DNA from: Phenylobacterium soli
Lineage (GTDB): Bacteria; Pseudomonadota; Alphaproteobacteria; Caulobacterales; Caulobacteraceae
Reading direction: 5' to 3'
Assembly (NCBI RefSeq): GCF_003254475.1
Contig: NZ_QFYQ01000001.1
Location: 2,046,001-2,110,000, forward strand
Length of the DNA stretch: 64,000 nt
Shown here: positions 24,706 to 33,042 of the stretch, one piece after another
Layout: the number at the start of each line of letters is the position of its first letter
Position numbering within the stretch: position 1 is the first letter of the stretch
The notes under the pieces: model-generated
The model's database searches: none
What the model was told of the DNA's origin: nothing
The model's input: only the letters and a program-made list of their open reading frames with translations
Position numbers and translations under genes: made by a program

Positions 24706-26595
24706 TTGTCCGACGACGAGATCATCCGCGAGGCGCGCGAGGCTTTCGAGCTGGCTGCCGACTCGGAGGCCGAGAACCGGCGCGAGGCGCTGGACGACCT
24801 GCGTTTCGCCCGGCTTGGCGAGCAGTGGCCGGAGCGGGTGCGACGCGAGCGCGAGCTGGACGGGCGGCCGTGCCTGACCATCAACCGGCTGCCGGCCTTC
24901 ATCCGCCAGGTGGTCAACGACGCACGGCAGAACAAGCCGGCCATGGTGGTTCATCCGGTCGACGACGCCGCCGATCCGAAGACCGCGGAGGTGTTGAACG
25001 GCCTGATCCGCCACATCGAACGATCGTCCGACGCGGAGGTCGCCTACGACACCGCCCTCGATTTCGCGGTGACCGGCGGCTTCGGCTATTTCCGCATCAA
25101 TACGCGCTACGCCAGCGACGACACCTTCGATCAGGACCTGGTCATCGAGCGGGTGGCCAACCCGTTCTCGATCTATGGCGACCCGAACGGGACAGCGGCG
25201 GACAGCTCGGACTGGAACACGGCCTTCGTCGTCGACACCCTGCCCAAGGCGGTGTTCGAAGCGCGCTGGAAGGGCGCCGAGGCCGTAGACTGGGGCGCGG
25301 ATTCCTACGCCCAGCTAACCGGGCCCTGGCTCGAGGGCGACCAGGTGATGGTCGCCGAGTACTGGCGCCGCGAGCCCGTGCAGCGGAGCATCCTGGCGCT
25401 GTCGGACGGCCAGGTGGTGGAGGCGTCGGTCTACGCGGCGCAGAAGACGATGTACGACGCGCTCGGCGTCAGCGTCGTCGGGCGACCCCGGCAGGTGGCG
25501 AGCCACAAGGTCACGCAGCGCATCCTGACCGGCGCGGAGGTGCTGGAGACCGTCGACTGGGCCGGCAAGTACATTCCGATCGTGCCGGTCTATGGCGAGG
25601 AGCTGCACGTCGATGGCAAGCGCCGGCTGCGCAGCCTGGTGCGGGACGCCAAGGACCCGCAGCGGATGTTCAACTACTGGCGCACGACCATGACGGAGCT
25701 GGTGGCGCTGGCGCCCAAGACTCCGTTCATCGGACGCAAGGGCGCCTTCGAGACCGACAGCGCCAAGTGGGCGACGGCCAACACCCAGACCCACGCGTAC
25801 ATCGAATACGACGGACCCGAGCCGCCGCAGCGCCAGTCCTTCGCCGGGCCGCCGGCCGGGGCGATGCAGGAGGCGCTGTCGGCGTCCGACGACATGAAGG
25901 CGATCATGGGCCTGCACGACGCCAGCTTGGGCGCCATGTCCAACGAGACCTCGGGCCGCGCGATCCTGGCCCGCCAGCGGGAAGGGGACGTCTCCACCTT
26001 CCACTACATCGACAATCTGAGCCGGGCGCTGCGTCACGCAGGACGCATCCTCATCGACCTGATCCCCAAGGTCTATGCGGCCCCGCGCGTGATCCGGGTG
26101 CTGGGGCCGGATGGGACGGCCGGGGCGGTGGCGGTCAACCAGCCGCCGGCCGCCAACGGCGCGGCCGCCCAGCTCGGCGACATCGAGAAGATCTACGACC
26201 TCACCATCGGCAAGTACGACCTCACCGTTGCGAGCGGACCTTCCTTCACGACCCGGAGGGAAGAGGCGGCCAACCAGATGATCGAACTGATCCGCGCCTA
26301 TCCGCAGGCCGCGCCGCTGATCGGCGATCTGCTGGCCAAGAATCTCGACTGGCCGGGAGCGGACGAGATCGCCGCGCGCCTGCAGGCGATGCTGCCGGCC
26401 CAGTTGAAGGGCGGATCAGCCGAGGCGCAGCAGCTGCAGGCGGCGCAGGGGCAATTGACCCAGCTCGGCCAGGCGCTGAAGGCGGCGCAGGCGGAGATCG
26501 CCGCGCTCAAGCAGGACCAGGCGCAGACCGCGCGGCGGCTTCAGATCGAGGCCTTCGAGGCCGAGACCAACCGGCTGAAGGCGATGCGCCGATAG
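24706..26595 (+). CDS. P22-like portal protein
   Basis: A 629-residue portal, the dodecameric channel at one capsid vertex through which TerL packages DNA. Family signs are the N-terminal EIIREAREAFELAADSEAENR, LTINRLPAFIRQVVNDAR and DTALDFAVTGGFGYFRI stretches typical of the P22/podovirus portal family, and a C-terminal helical barrel-like end with coiled-coil AAQGQLTQLGQALKAAQAEI. There is no ATG; TTG at 24706 or 24694 must serve. It is the first gene after the LexA promoter at 24.4 kb. Confidence 0.88.
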   Translation: MSDDEIIREAREAFELAADSEAENRREALDDLRFARLGEQWPERVRRERELDGRPCLTINRLPAFIRQVVNDARQNKPAMVVHPVDDAADPKTAEVLNGLIRHIERSSDAEVAYDTALDFAVTGGFGYFRINTRYASDDTFDQDLVIERVANPFSIYGDPNGTAADSSDWNTAFVVDTLPKAVFEARWKGAEAVDWGADSYAQLTGPWLEGDQVMVAEYWRREPVQRSILALSDGQVVEASVYAAQKTMYDALGVSVVGRPRQVASHKVTQRILTGAEVLETVDWAGKYIPIVPVYGEELHVDGKRRLRSLVRDAKDPQRMFNYWRTTMTELVALAPKTPFIGRKGAFETDSAKWATANTQTHAYIEYDGPEPPQRQSFAGPPAGAMQEALSASDDMKAIMGLHDASLGAMSNETSGRAILARQREGDVSTFHYIDNLSRALRHAGRILIDLIPKVYAAPRVIRVLGPDGTAGAVAVNQPPAANGAAAQLGDIEKIYDLTIGKYDLTVASGPSFTTRREEAANQMIELIRAYPQAAPLIGDLLAKNLDWPGADEIAARLQAMLPAQLKGGSAEAQQLQAAQGQLTQLGQALKAAQAEIAALKQDQAQTARRLQIEAFEAETNRLKAMRR

Positions 26596-26708
26596 ACGTC
26601 ACTTCTCGATGTCCATCGCCGCCGTCAGGCGCAGATCGCGGCAGAGGTCCGCGGCCGGCGGCCAGCTATCCTACATCGCCCCGAGGGGCTCAATCCCAAG
26701 GACAATCC

Positions 26709-27526
26709 ATGGACCAGGACGACCGCAAGGCGGCCGACGACATCGCGCGCGCCGAAGACCAACCGGGGGAGGCGGAGGCCTATGAGTCGGAAGAGGGGGA
26801 GGGCGAGGCGCCCGACACCTTCGAACTGGAGCTGGACGGCCAGGTGCACACCCTGCCCGCGGCGCTGAAGGGCGCGTTCCTGCGGCAGGCCGACTACACC
26901 CGCAAGACCCAGGAGCTGGCCGAGCATCGGCGGGCGCTCGAGAGCGAGCGCATGGCCGTCGCCGAGCAGGCCCAGGCGCACGACGAGGCCCTGTCCGATC
27001 GGGCGCACCTGGCGGCGCTGGACCAGCACCTGCAGGATTTCGCCGAGCTGGACTGGCGCCGGCTCGCCGAGGTGGACCCGCATCGCGCCGAGGCGCTGTG
27101 GGCGCGGTTCCAGCACGCGAGCGACCTGCGGAACGCCTACGCCCACGCCGTGGCGCGCCACGCCCACGGACGTCGGATCGACGCCGCCGCGAGGCGGCCG
27201 AGGCGCTGGCGTCCACCGGCCAGGCCCTGGCGCGGGAGATCGAAGGCTGGGGCCCGGAGCTGGCGGGTCGGATCGTCGACTATGCGCGCGGGCACGGGGT
27301 GACGCTGGAGGAGCTGCAACACGCGTCGGACCCGCGGGTCTGGAAGATCCTGCACCGGGCTTACCAGGCCGACCAGGCGGGGCAGCGGGAGGCGGCGGCG
27401 AAGGCGCCGAGCGTGCGTCCGGCAGTGTCGGTCAGCGGCGCGGCAGTGGCGGGCGGCGTGCGCGACGAACTCGGAACCAAGGAGTGGATGCAGCGCCGCG
27501 CCGAACAGGTGCGGAAGGCGCGATAA
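26709..27526 (+). pseudogene. Capsid scaffolding protein gene with a frameshift
   Basis: The segment from ATG 26709 encodes an acidic, helical protein (DQDDRKAADDIARAEDQPG, then RQADYTRKTQELAEHRRALE) in the right place for a P22-type scaffold, between portal and coat. The zero frame loses homology near 27165-27190 and stops at 27302, while the -1 frame continues with REAAEALASTGQALAREIEGW and ends at 27526 with EWMQRRAEQVRKAR. A one-base deletion, a sequencing error or recoding could explain this. No classical slippery heptamer is present. AAGGACAA before the ATG is a good ribosome site. The split proteins would be 197 residues and a tail of about 110. Confidence 0.65.
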
Positions 27527-27530
27527 TGAT

Positions 27531-27545
27531 GTTCACATATTGTTC
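27531..27545 (+). promoter_or_regulatory. LexA box downstream of the scaffold gene
   Basis: Exact GTTC-N7-GTTC 5 bp after the scaffold stop and 33 bp before the next start. Unlike the others it is followed by CGAACGG rather than TTGAC and has no obvious 17-bp spaced partner, so the promoter form differs. Confidence 0.7.
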
Positions 27546-27578
27546 CGAACGGTCTAGCTTGCCTGAATGGAGCGGGCG

Positions 27579-28073
27579 ATGAGCGCACCCGATGACCTCG
27601 AGCACCTGCGCGCGCGGGTGGGAAGCACGCTGGTGGACGGCTTGCTGGACCCGGTGGGCGGGCCCGCGGCCGCGGCGCTGTCGCCGGATGTGCAGAGTCT
27701 GACGCCCGGCCCGGACGAGGCGCCGTTTCAGATGGCGTTGAACGCGGGTCAGCGCTTCATCGTCCACAACGGCATGAAGCTCTCCGGCGCCGACAAGGTG
27801 CTGGACGATTCTCTGAACCGGATCACCGGCGGCCGCTTCACCCGCGACCAACTGCATGCGCTCGAGGATCGCGCCCTGAACCACGCCGACTGGGACGCGG
27901 ACAGGTCCTTGGCGGACGTGCAGCCGGGAAACCCGGTGTTCGTCGATCCGCAACAGAAGGCGAGCCTTGACCGACTCGTGCGTCAATCGGGCTCCGACGC
28001 ACTCGGTCAGGAGGCGCAGAAGGCATATGACGAGGCTTGGCGAGATGGACGGATCCGACTCCGGAACAGGTAA
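27579..28073 (+). CDS. Hypothetical protein in the LexA-preceded unit before the coat gene
   Basis: A 164-residue soluble protein not recognised. It has a mixed helix pattern with NRITGGRFTRDQLHALEDRALNHADWD and ends QEAQKAYDEAWRDGRIRLRNR. GGAGCGGG upstream supports ATG 27579 over an earlier ATG at 27567. It lies between scaffold and coat genes, where P22-like phages carry none, and it has its own LexA box, so it is probably an added gene (a so-called moron) or a damage-linked accessory. Confidence 0.55.
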   Translation: MSAPDDLEHLRARVGSTLVDGLLDPVGGPAAAALSPDVQSLTPGPDEAPFQMALNAGQRFIVHNGMKLSGADKVLDDSLNRITGGRFTRDQLHALEDRALNHADWDADRSLADVQPGNPVFVDPQQKASLDRLVRQSGSDALGQEAQKAYDEAWRDGRIRLRNR

Positions 28074-28467
28074 GGCCCCACGCACGGTCCCGCGGTGGTG
28101 GTTCCTCGTCGTCTTCGCAGCCGCCCTGGCGTCGCAAGCCTATGAATGGACGTGCGGCGCGTGCAGCACCTGGCCTGCTGAGCTGCTCACGTCCGTGTCG
28201 CAGGTTGGCGCGTTCGGATTCCCCCAGCTGTCGATTCTGCTTCCAAACGGCGATCAGCCCGAGTGGTTGAGGTTCGTCGAGACCATGGCGCTCGGCGTCG
28301 TGGGCGTCGCCTTCTACTGGCTGCTGATCCGGCGTTTCCTGGCGCCGCGGGTGCGTGTCTGGGTCTTCCTCCTCGTGCTGGTCGGCATCCCCGTCATGGA
28401 CTTTGCGCTGGCCTTGCTCTTCCTGACCGTCGGAATGGACCTCCATCATCGCCTGTTGGGGCTCTGA
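28045..28467 (+). CDS. Three-segment membrane protein
   Basis: A 140-residue membrane protein with hydrophobic segments near residues 17-35 (WWFLVVFAAALASQAY), 72-92 (LGVVGVAFYWLLIRRFL) and 97-120 (WVFLLVLVGIPVMDFALALLFL). It overlaps the previous gene by 29 bp and is likely translationally coupled. Topology is compatible with a holin or with a superinfection-type membrane protein; the sequence does not decide. An alternative upstream ATG is at 28027. Confidence 0.55.
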   Translation: MDGSDSGTGKAPRTVPRWWFLVVFAAALASQAYEWTCGACSTWPAELLTSVSQVGAFGFPQLSILLPNGDQPEWLRFVETMALGVVGVAFYWLLIRRFLAPRVRVWVFLLVLVGIPVMDFALALLFLTVGMDLHHRLLGL

Positions 28468-28650
28468 GCCCTCCGATCTGACCGCGTTCGCATCTTCCCG
28501 GCCGCGCGCTGCGCCATCGGTCGGGAGCACCCTGCGGCGCTGAACTGACCAACCTGCCGCCGCGGGCGCGAGCCCGCCGCACCCGAGCACGCGGCCGACG
28601 CCGCCTCGGGCGCTTTCGCGCGGCTTCATCCCATCCCTGAAAGGACAGAC

Positions 28651-29829
28651 ATGGCCAACGCCATCCTGACGCCGACCGCGGTGACGCGGGAAGCGCTGCG
28701 CGTGCTGCACCAGAAGCTCAACTTCGTGGGCTCGATCACGCGCGAATACGACGACAGCTTCGCCCGCCAGGGCGCCAAGGTGGGCGACACCCTGAAGGTG
28801 CGCCTGCCCAACCAGTACGTGGTCCGCAGCGGTCCGACGCTCGCCGCCCAGGACACCACCGAGACCTCGGTGGACCTGAAGGTGCAGACCCAGAAGGGCG
28901 TCGACCTGAACTTCACCAGCATCGACCTGACCCTGTCGCTGGACGAGTTCTCCGACCGGATCCTCGAGCCCGCCATGAGCGTGCTGGCCGCCAACATCGA
29001 GGCGGACGCCATGAGCATGTACAAGGACGTCTACAACCAGGTGAACAACCAGGGCGCGGCGGCGACCTTCGCCAAGGTGTTGCAGGGTCGGAAGATCCTG
29101 GTCGACAACCTCGCGCCCCTGGCCGGCCGCACCTGCAACCTGAACACCCAGGACAACGTCGACCTGGTCGACGCCCTGAAGGGCCTGTTCAACGATCAGT
29201 CGAGCATCGGCAAGCAGAACCGCGAGGGCTTCATGGGGCGGACCGCCGGGTTCGACTTCATGGAGAACACCTTGTGGCCGGCCCACCCGCGGGGCGCGGC
29301 CAACGGCGCCTATGTGGTCAACGGCGCGGGCCAGACCGGTTCCAGCCTGACGGTCGGCACGGGCGCCGGCGCCGCGGTGAGGGGCGACGTCTTCACCATC
29401 GCCGGCGTGTTCCGCGTCCATCCGGAGACCAAGCAGGCGACCAGCGCCCTGCAGCAGTTCACGCTGACCGCTGACTATGCGGGCGGCGCGGGGGCGCTGC
29501 AGATCTCGCCGGCGATCGTCACCTCCGGCCCGATGCAGAACGTCTCGGCCGCGCCCGCGAACGCCGCGGCGATCACCTTCGCCGGGGTCGCCTCGACGGC
29601 CCACGGGATCTCGATGGCCTACCAGAAGGGCGCCTTCGCCTTCGCCAGCGCCGACATGGTGATGCCGCGCGGCGTCGACTTTGCGGCGCGCGAGGTCTTC
29701 GACGGGGTGTCGATGCGGATCGTGCGCCAGTACGACATCAACAACGACAAGTTCCCGTGCCGACTGGACGTTCTCTACGGCTACAAGACCATCCGGCCGC
29801 AGCTCGCCTGCCGCCTGGCGAACAACTAG
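28651..29829 (+). CDS. Major capsid (coat) protein, P22 family
   Basis: A 392-residue HK97-fold coat protein of the P22 gp5 family. It starts with ANAILTPTAVTREALRVLHQK and contains the conserved FVGSITREYDDSF, the strand-rich VDLNFTSIDLTLSLDEFSD and a long inserted beta domain (about residues 210-310), as in P22 coat proteins. The C-terminal YDINNDKFPCRLDVLYGYKTI is the axial-domain end. A good ribosome site (AAAGGACA) precedes ATG 28651. Its presence with an intact portal and TerL shows a complete head-forming set except for the broken scaffold. Confidence 0.92.
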   Translation: MANAILTPTAVTREALRVLHQKLNFVGSITREYDDSFARQGAKVGDTLKVRLPNQYVVRSGPTLAAQDTTETSVDLKVQTQKGVDLNFTSIDLTLSLDEFSDRILEPAMSVLAANIEADAMSMYKDVYNQVNNQGAAATFAKVLQGRKILVDNLAPLAGRTCNLNTQDNVDLVDALKGLFNDQSSIGKQNREGFMGRTAGFDFMENTLWPAHPRGAANGAYVVNGAGQTGSSLTVGTGAGAAVRGDVFTIAGVFRVHPETKQATSALQQFTLTADYAGGAGALQISPAIVTSGPMQNVSAAPANAAAITFAGVASTAHGISMAYQKGAFAFASADMVMPRGVDFAAREVFDGVSMRIVRQYDINNDKFPCRLDVLYGYKTIRPQLACRLANN

Positions 29830-29892
29830 CGCGCTCCCCTTCGCGCTAGTCGCCCGGGCGGCCTGCCCCCGCTTTCCTCGGGCCGCCCGGGC
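29826..29892 (+). terminator. Two tandem hairpins after the coat gene
   Basis: An 8-bp stem CTAGCGCG/CGCGCTAG (29826-29833 with 29842-29849) includes the coat stop codon, and a 12-bp stem (29852-29863 with 29881-29892) follows. Neither has a T tract. They probably reduce read-through after the highly expressed coat gene. Confidence 0.55.
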
Positions 29893-29921
29893 CCCTCTCA
29901 TCCATTCCGATCGGATCCCGC

Positions 29922-30563
29922 ATGGCGATCACGACCTACGCCGAGCTGCAGGCGGCTGCGGCCAACTGGCTCGTGCGCGCGGACCTCACCGCGCGCATCC
30001 CCGAATTCATTGCGCTCGCCGAAACCCGGCTGAACCGCGCCCTGCGGACGCGGCTGGCCGAGACGGAGCAGCCGCTGACAGGCGTCGTCGGCGCGCGGAC
30101 GATCCCGCTGCCGGCCGGCTTCGCCGAGCCCCTGGCGCTGTGGATCCTGCGGTCGGACGGCTCGCGCTGCGCCCTGCGGTTCGCCGAGCCCGGCCTGCTG
30201 GCGGCGACCAGCCTGCGCGGACAGCCGAGCCTCTGGGGCGTCGACGGCGGCGCGCTCGCCTTCGACCGGCCCTGCGACCAGGCCTATGGCTTCGTGCTGC
30301 GGATGCTGGCGAAGTTCCAGCTCTCCGACGCCGCGCCGACCAATGCGCTGCTCGCCGACTGGCCCGACGTCTATCTGTTCGCCACGCTGTGCGAGGCCGC
30401 TCCCTTCCTGCGCGATGCGGAACTGGCCCAGGCCTATGCGGGCAAGCTCGAGGCGGCGCTCGCCGAGATCAATTCCAAGGAGGCGAGGAGCCGCGCGCCG
30501 CGCACGCTCGCCACCGACCTGCCGCGGCCGCGGGCACCCTTCGACATCCTGAGAGGAAGCTGA
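29922..30563 (+). CDS. Head-tail adaptor protein
   Basis: A 213-residue protein in the position of the portal-ring adaptor, after the coat gene. It starts with TYAELQAAAANWLVRADL and ends with a basic segment before RAPFDILRGS, as in the SU10-like/P22 gp4-like adaptors of podoviruses. The N-terminal helices ending at IALAETRLNRALRTRLAE followed by beta-rich sequence fit the family. It is coupled to the next gene by ATG overlap at 30563. Confidence 0.75.
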   Translation: MAITTYAELQAAAANWLVRADLTARIPEFIALAETRLNRALRTRLAETEQPLTGVVGARTIPLPAGFAEPLALWILRSDGSRCALRFAEPGLLAATSLRGQPSLWGVDGGALAFDRPCDQAYGFVLRMLAKFQLSDAAPTNALLADWPDVYLFATLCEAAPFLRDAELAQAYAGKLEAALAEINSKEARSRAPRTLATDLPRPRAPFDILRGS

Positions 30564-30808
30564 TGCTGCACCCGATCGGGCCCGGCGTGCCGGAAGCCCT
30601 GCGCGCGCTCCTGAAGTCGTTCCGCGACGCCATCGAGGGGCTGCAGGTTCCCGGCGAACCCAAGCCGGTGTTCGCGGTGGCCCAGGCCGGCCTGCCGCCG
30701 GCCGCCAACCATCCCAACTGCGTCGCGCTGGTGAGCGACCTCAACATCCTCGCCCACTCCGACGGCGTGCACTGGATCCGCCAAGACACGGGAGCCGTGA
30801 TCGTCTGA
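30563..30808 (+). CDS. Small phage structural protein
   Basis: An 81-residue protein between adaptor and fibre genes, coupled on both sides by overlapping start and stop codons. The C-terminal half (NHPNCVALVSDLNILAHSDG, then VHWIRQDTGAVIV) is a beta-strand pattern common in small head-completion or fibre-attachment proteins. No exact family is recognised. Confidence 0.55.
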   Translation: MLHPIGPGVPEALRALLKSFRDAIEGLQVPGEPKPVFAVAQAGLPPAANHPNCVALVSDLNILAHSDGVHWIRQDTGAVIV

Positions 30809-31608
30809 TGCCTTCCTCCTGGTCCGCCTCGCTGCGCTTCGAGCTGCAGTTCACGGGCGAGAACATCAACCTGTGGGGCGACAAGCTGAACGTCGTCCTG
30901 AACCACGCCGACTACGCCATCGCCGGCTGGCTGACCAAGGCGCTGACGGCCAATGCGACCCTGACGTCGGCCAACGCCGGCGACGACGAGGCGCGGGCCG
31001 CGATGCTGAAGTTCACCGGCGCGGGGCCGTTTACGGTGACCGTGCCTTCGGTCAGCAAGAGCTACCTCGTCTGGAACGCCTGCGCGGCGGCCCTGACGCT
31101 CACCACGGGCGCTGGCGCGACGGCGCTGATCGCGCCGGGCGAGCGCGTGGCGTTGATGTGCGACGGCGCCGGGGTCTACCGCGTGCAGGGCAGCGACTTC
31201 GGCGGCCAGCGCCTGACCGGCGTTGCGGATCCCGGCGCGGCGCAGGACGCGGCGACGAAGGCGTACGTGGATGCGACGGCGTTCGCGGCGAATGCAGGGG
31301 TGCTGCCGGGGCAGACGGGAAACGCGGGGCGGGTGCTGAAGACCGACGGGGTCGGAGCCTCGTGGGGCGGCATCATTCTCACCCAAGGCTCGGTGAGTGG
31401 CCAATTCAGCCTGCTCACCAATGATCAGACCACGCCACTAGGTGGTCTCAAGGCCGATACGTCGGGGCGCGTCGCTCTCATAAACGGTAGCGGCGCGAAC
31501 CGTCTAGTCACCGCACCGGACGGCTCCGTGGCCGCAGTTTCGGACAGCGGTGCCTCAAATATCCTCGCGTCTCAGGCCATGGCCCTGGCGTTCGCCGTAG
31601 CTCTCTAG
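30808..31608 (+). CDS. Tail-fibre-like protein
   Basis: A 266-residue beta-rich protein resembling fibre shafts: short strands and turns (ATKAYVDATAFAANAGV, a pattern found in phage tail-collar/fibre repeats) and low Cys. The N-terminal part (SLRFELQFTGENINLWGDKL) is the conserved attachment domain seen at the start of many podoviral fibres, which binds the virion. The C-terminal tip is Ser/Gly/Asn rich. It starts in a TGATG overlap. It leads into two AT-richer genes that may be a replaced receptor-binding module. Confidence 0.7.
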   Translation: MPSSWSASLRFELQFTGENINLWGDKLNVVLNHADYAIAGWLTKALTANATLTSANAGDDEARAAMLKFTGAGPFTVTVPSVSKSYLVWNACAAALTLTTGAGATALIAPGERVALMCDGAGVYRVQGSDFGGQRLTGVADPGAAQDAATKAYVDATAFAANAGVLPGQTGNAGRVLKTDGVGASWGGIILTQGSVSGQFSLLTNDQTTPLGGLKADTSGRVALINGSGANRLVTAPDGSVAAVSDSGASNILASQAMALAFAVAL

Positions 31609-31617
31609 GAGAACCAC

Positions 31618-32028
31618 ATGCCTACGGGTAATAATTTTATATCGCCGCAAATGCCGAAGATGTGGACAGCTATTGCGTCCGCCGCAGAAATCACCTTCAA
31701 CACACCGACGAACGTTGTTGTTCTGGTCGACGAGACTATAGATACGACCGGCGTCCGGATCACCTCAATTTGTGCAATTCCGAGAGGGGCTGTCGGCTCT
31801 GCTTGTAACTGCCAGCTCTATAAGAAAGTCGGCGCCACCTATACGTTGATTGATAGTCAGCTAATGCCAACGGTGACGCCGGGTGCTGCCGCGGCGAATC
31901 CGAAGACAGATTTCGGCTATTCTGAAGACAATCCCTTGGTATTGGGAGCCGGCACCGGGCTTGCCGTGGCCATCGGCCAATCAGTTTCCAACGGCATTAC
32001 TTTCCGAGCTCATGGTGGGGTATATTGA
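31618..32028 (+). CDS. Fibre-tip protein with foreign base composition
   Basis: A 136-residue protein with AT-richer codons than its neighbours (many ATA, AAT, TCT and GTT). It is beta-rich (EITFNTPTNVVVLVDETIDT, VGATYTLIDSQL) and has the shape of a small receptor-binding or fibre-tip domain. No family is named with confidence. It overlaps the next gene (TGATG). Confidence 0.55.
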   Translation: MPTGNNFISPQMPKMWTAIASAAEITFNTPTNVVVLVDETIDTTGVRITSICAIPRGAVGSACNCQLYKKVGATYTLIDSQLMPTVTPGAAAANPKTDFGYSEDNPLVLGAGTGLAVAIGQSVSNGITFRAHGGVY

Positions 32029-32759
32029 TGCGTCGGGACTTGGGCGCGGCGCCTAATCAGTCAATGAGTGGCCACAAGCCCACGGCGGCCTTGGAGCTCG
32101 TTGGTATAGCCGATGGCCAGAGCGGTGCTGGATCAATCATTGCAGCTAAGCCCTGCGTTGCGGTGATCTACGCTATCGGGGGCGGCGCATCGGGAGGCTC
32201 CGGATCTCCACGTGAGATTGGCGGTGGCGGGGGCGCAGCGCTGCTGAAGACTGTGAAGATGGCTAAAGGGCAGACTATTTCTTGGGCGGTCGGCGCCGGT
32301 GCGGCTGCGTCTGGGCTGGCAACCTACGGATTTGATGGAGGCGACACTACGGTCACGCTTCCAAACGGCTTTGTCCTTACCGCTGGCGGTGGCAAGGCGG
32401 GGTCTGCGGTTTCTCCTACTGGGAACGGCGGCATGGCGCGCGGTGGCGACGTCAATCGAGCTGGCGGTGCCGGGGGAGCCTCGGGCAGCGCGGGGACTTC
32501 CGGCGGCCTCGGAGGAGGTTCGGGCGGAGCTACAAACGCCGGCGGTGGAGGGGGCGGCGGAGCCGGCTTCAGCGACGTAAGTTCAATCGGCCTGAGCCTT
32601 GCTGGGGGAAATGGTGGCGCCGGACAGCCTGTAGGCGGCAGCGACGGAGGCGCGGGTAGTACGTTTGGCGCTGGGGGTGGTGGTACTCAGAATGGCGCAA
32701 AGCAGGGCGGTGCCGGTGCTTCAGGTCGCGTTCTCGTCCTGCTCGCGCGAACTTTCTGA
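32028..32759 (+). CDS. Glycine-rich fibre adhesin-like protein
   Basis: A 243-residue protein with a very Gly-rich second half (runs of GGAGGASG and GGGGGAG type) after a strand-rich start. Such glycine-rich domains resemble the polyglycine-helix sandwich of phage adhesins (as in T2/S16 gp38), which bind outer-membrane receptors. Base composition is lower in GC than the flanking genes, as in the previous gene, suggesting shared acquisition. ATG 32028 follows a TGATG overlap. Confidence 0.6.
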   Translation: MRRDLGAAPNQSMSGHKPTAALELVGIADGQSGAGSIIAAKPCVAVIYAIGGGASGGSGSPREIGGGGGAALLKTVKMAKGQTISWAVGAGAAASGLATYGFDGGDTTVTLPNGFVLTAGGGKAGSAVSPTGNGGMARGGDVNRAGGAGGASGSAGTSGGLGGGSGGATNAGGGGGGGAGFSDVSSIGLSLAGGNGGAGQPVGGSDGGAGSTFGAGGGGTQNGAKQGGAGASGRVLVLLARTF

Positions 32760-33042
32760 CGTCATGAACTCAAAATCATCTGCGCCAACCTGCCGCCATA
32801 TCGTTCGTTGTGGCGAAGCGCGTTCGTCGCGCTCGGTGTCCCAGTCGACGATCTGATCCATAGAGATCATATACCACGTTGAGTTGAGGGCGGGCTATCC
32901 CCTCCTGGGATCCCAAGCGCGCCCACATTCTCCGGCCTGCGGGCCTCCTGGGCGTATCCAAAACCAGACATCCTCGCCTTGATGAAGCCGAGCTCCCTTC
33001 GGAGCGCCGGTCGGCACCCCATGCTTCTGGACAGAAGGTCAC
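32760..33042. other. Gene-free stretch after the fibre module
   Basis: 283 bp of mixed composition, with several short GC inverted repeats (for example around GGCCTGCGGGCC) but no reading frame I can support. It may be debris left by exchange of the fibre genes. Confidence 0.4.

Noticed and set aside
24543..26600. 919-residue frame overlapping the portal gene
   Set aside because: It is a GC-rich shadow of the portal frame with Arg/Gly-rich low-complexity translation. Only its last part, from 26709, is a real gene (scaffold).
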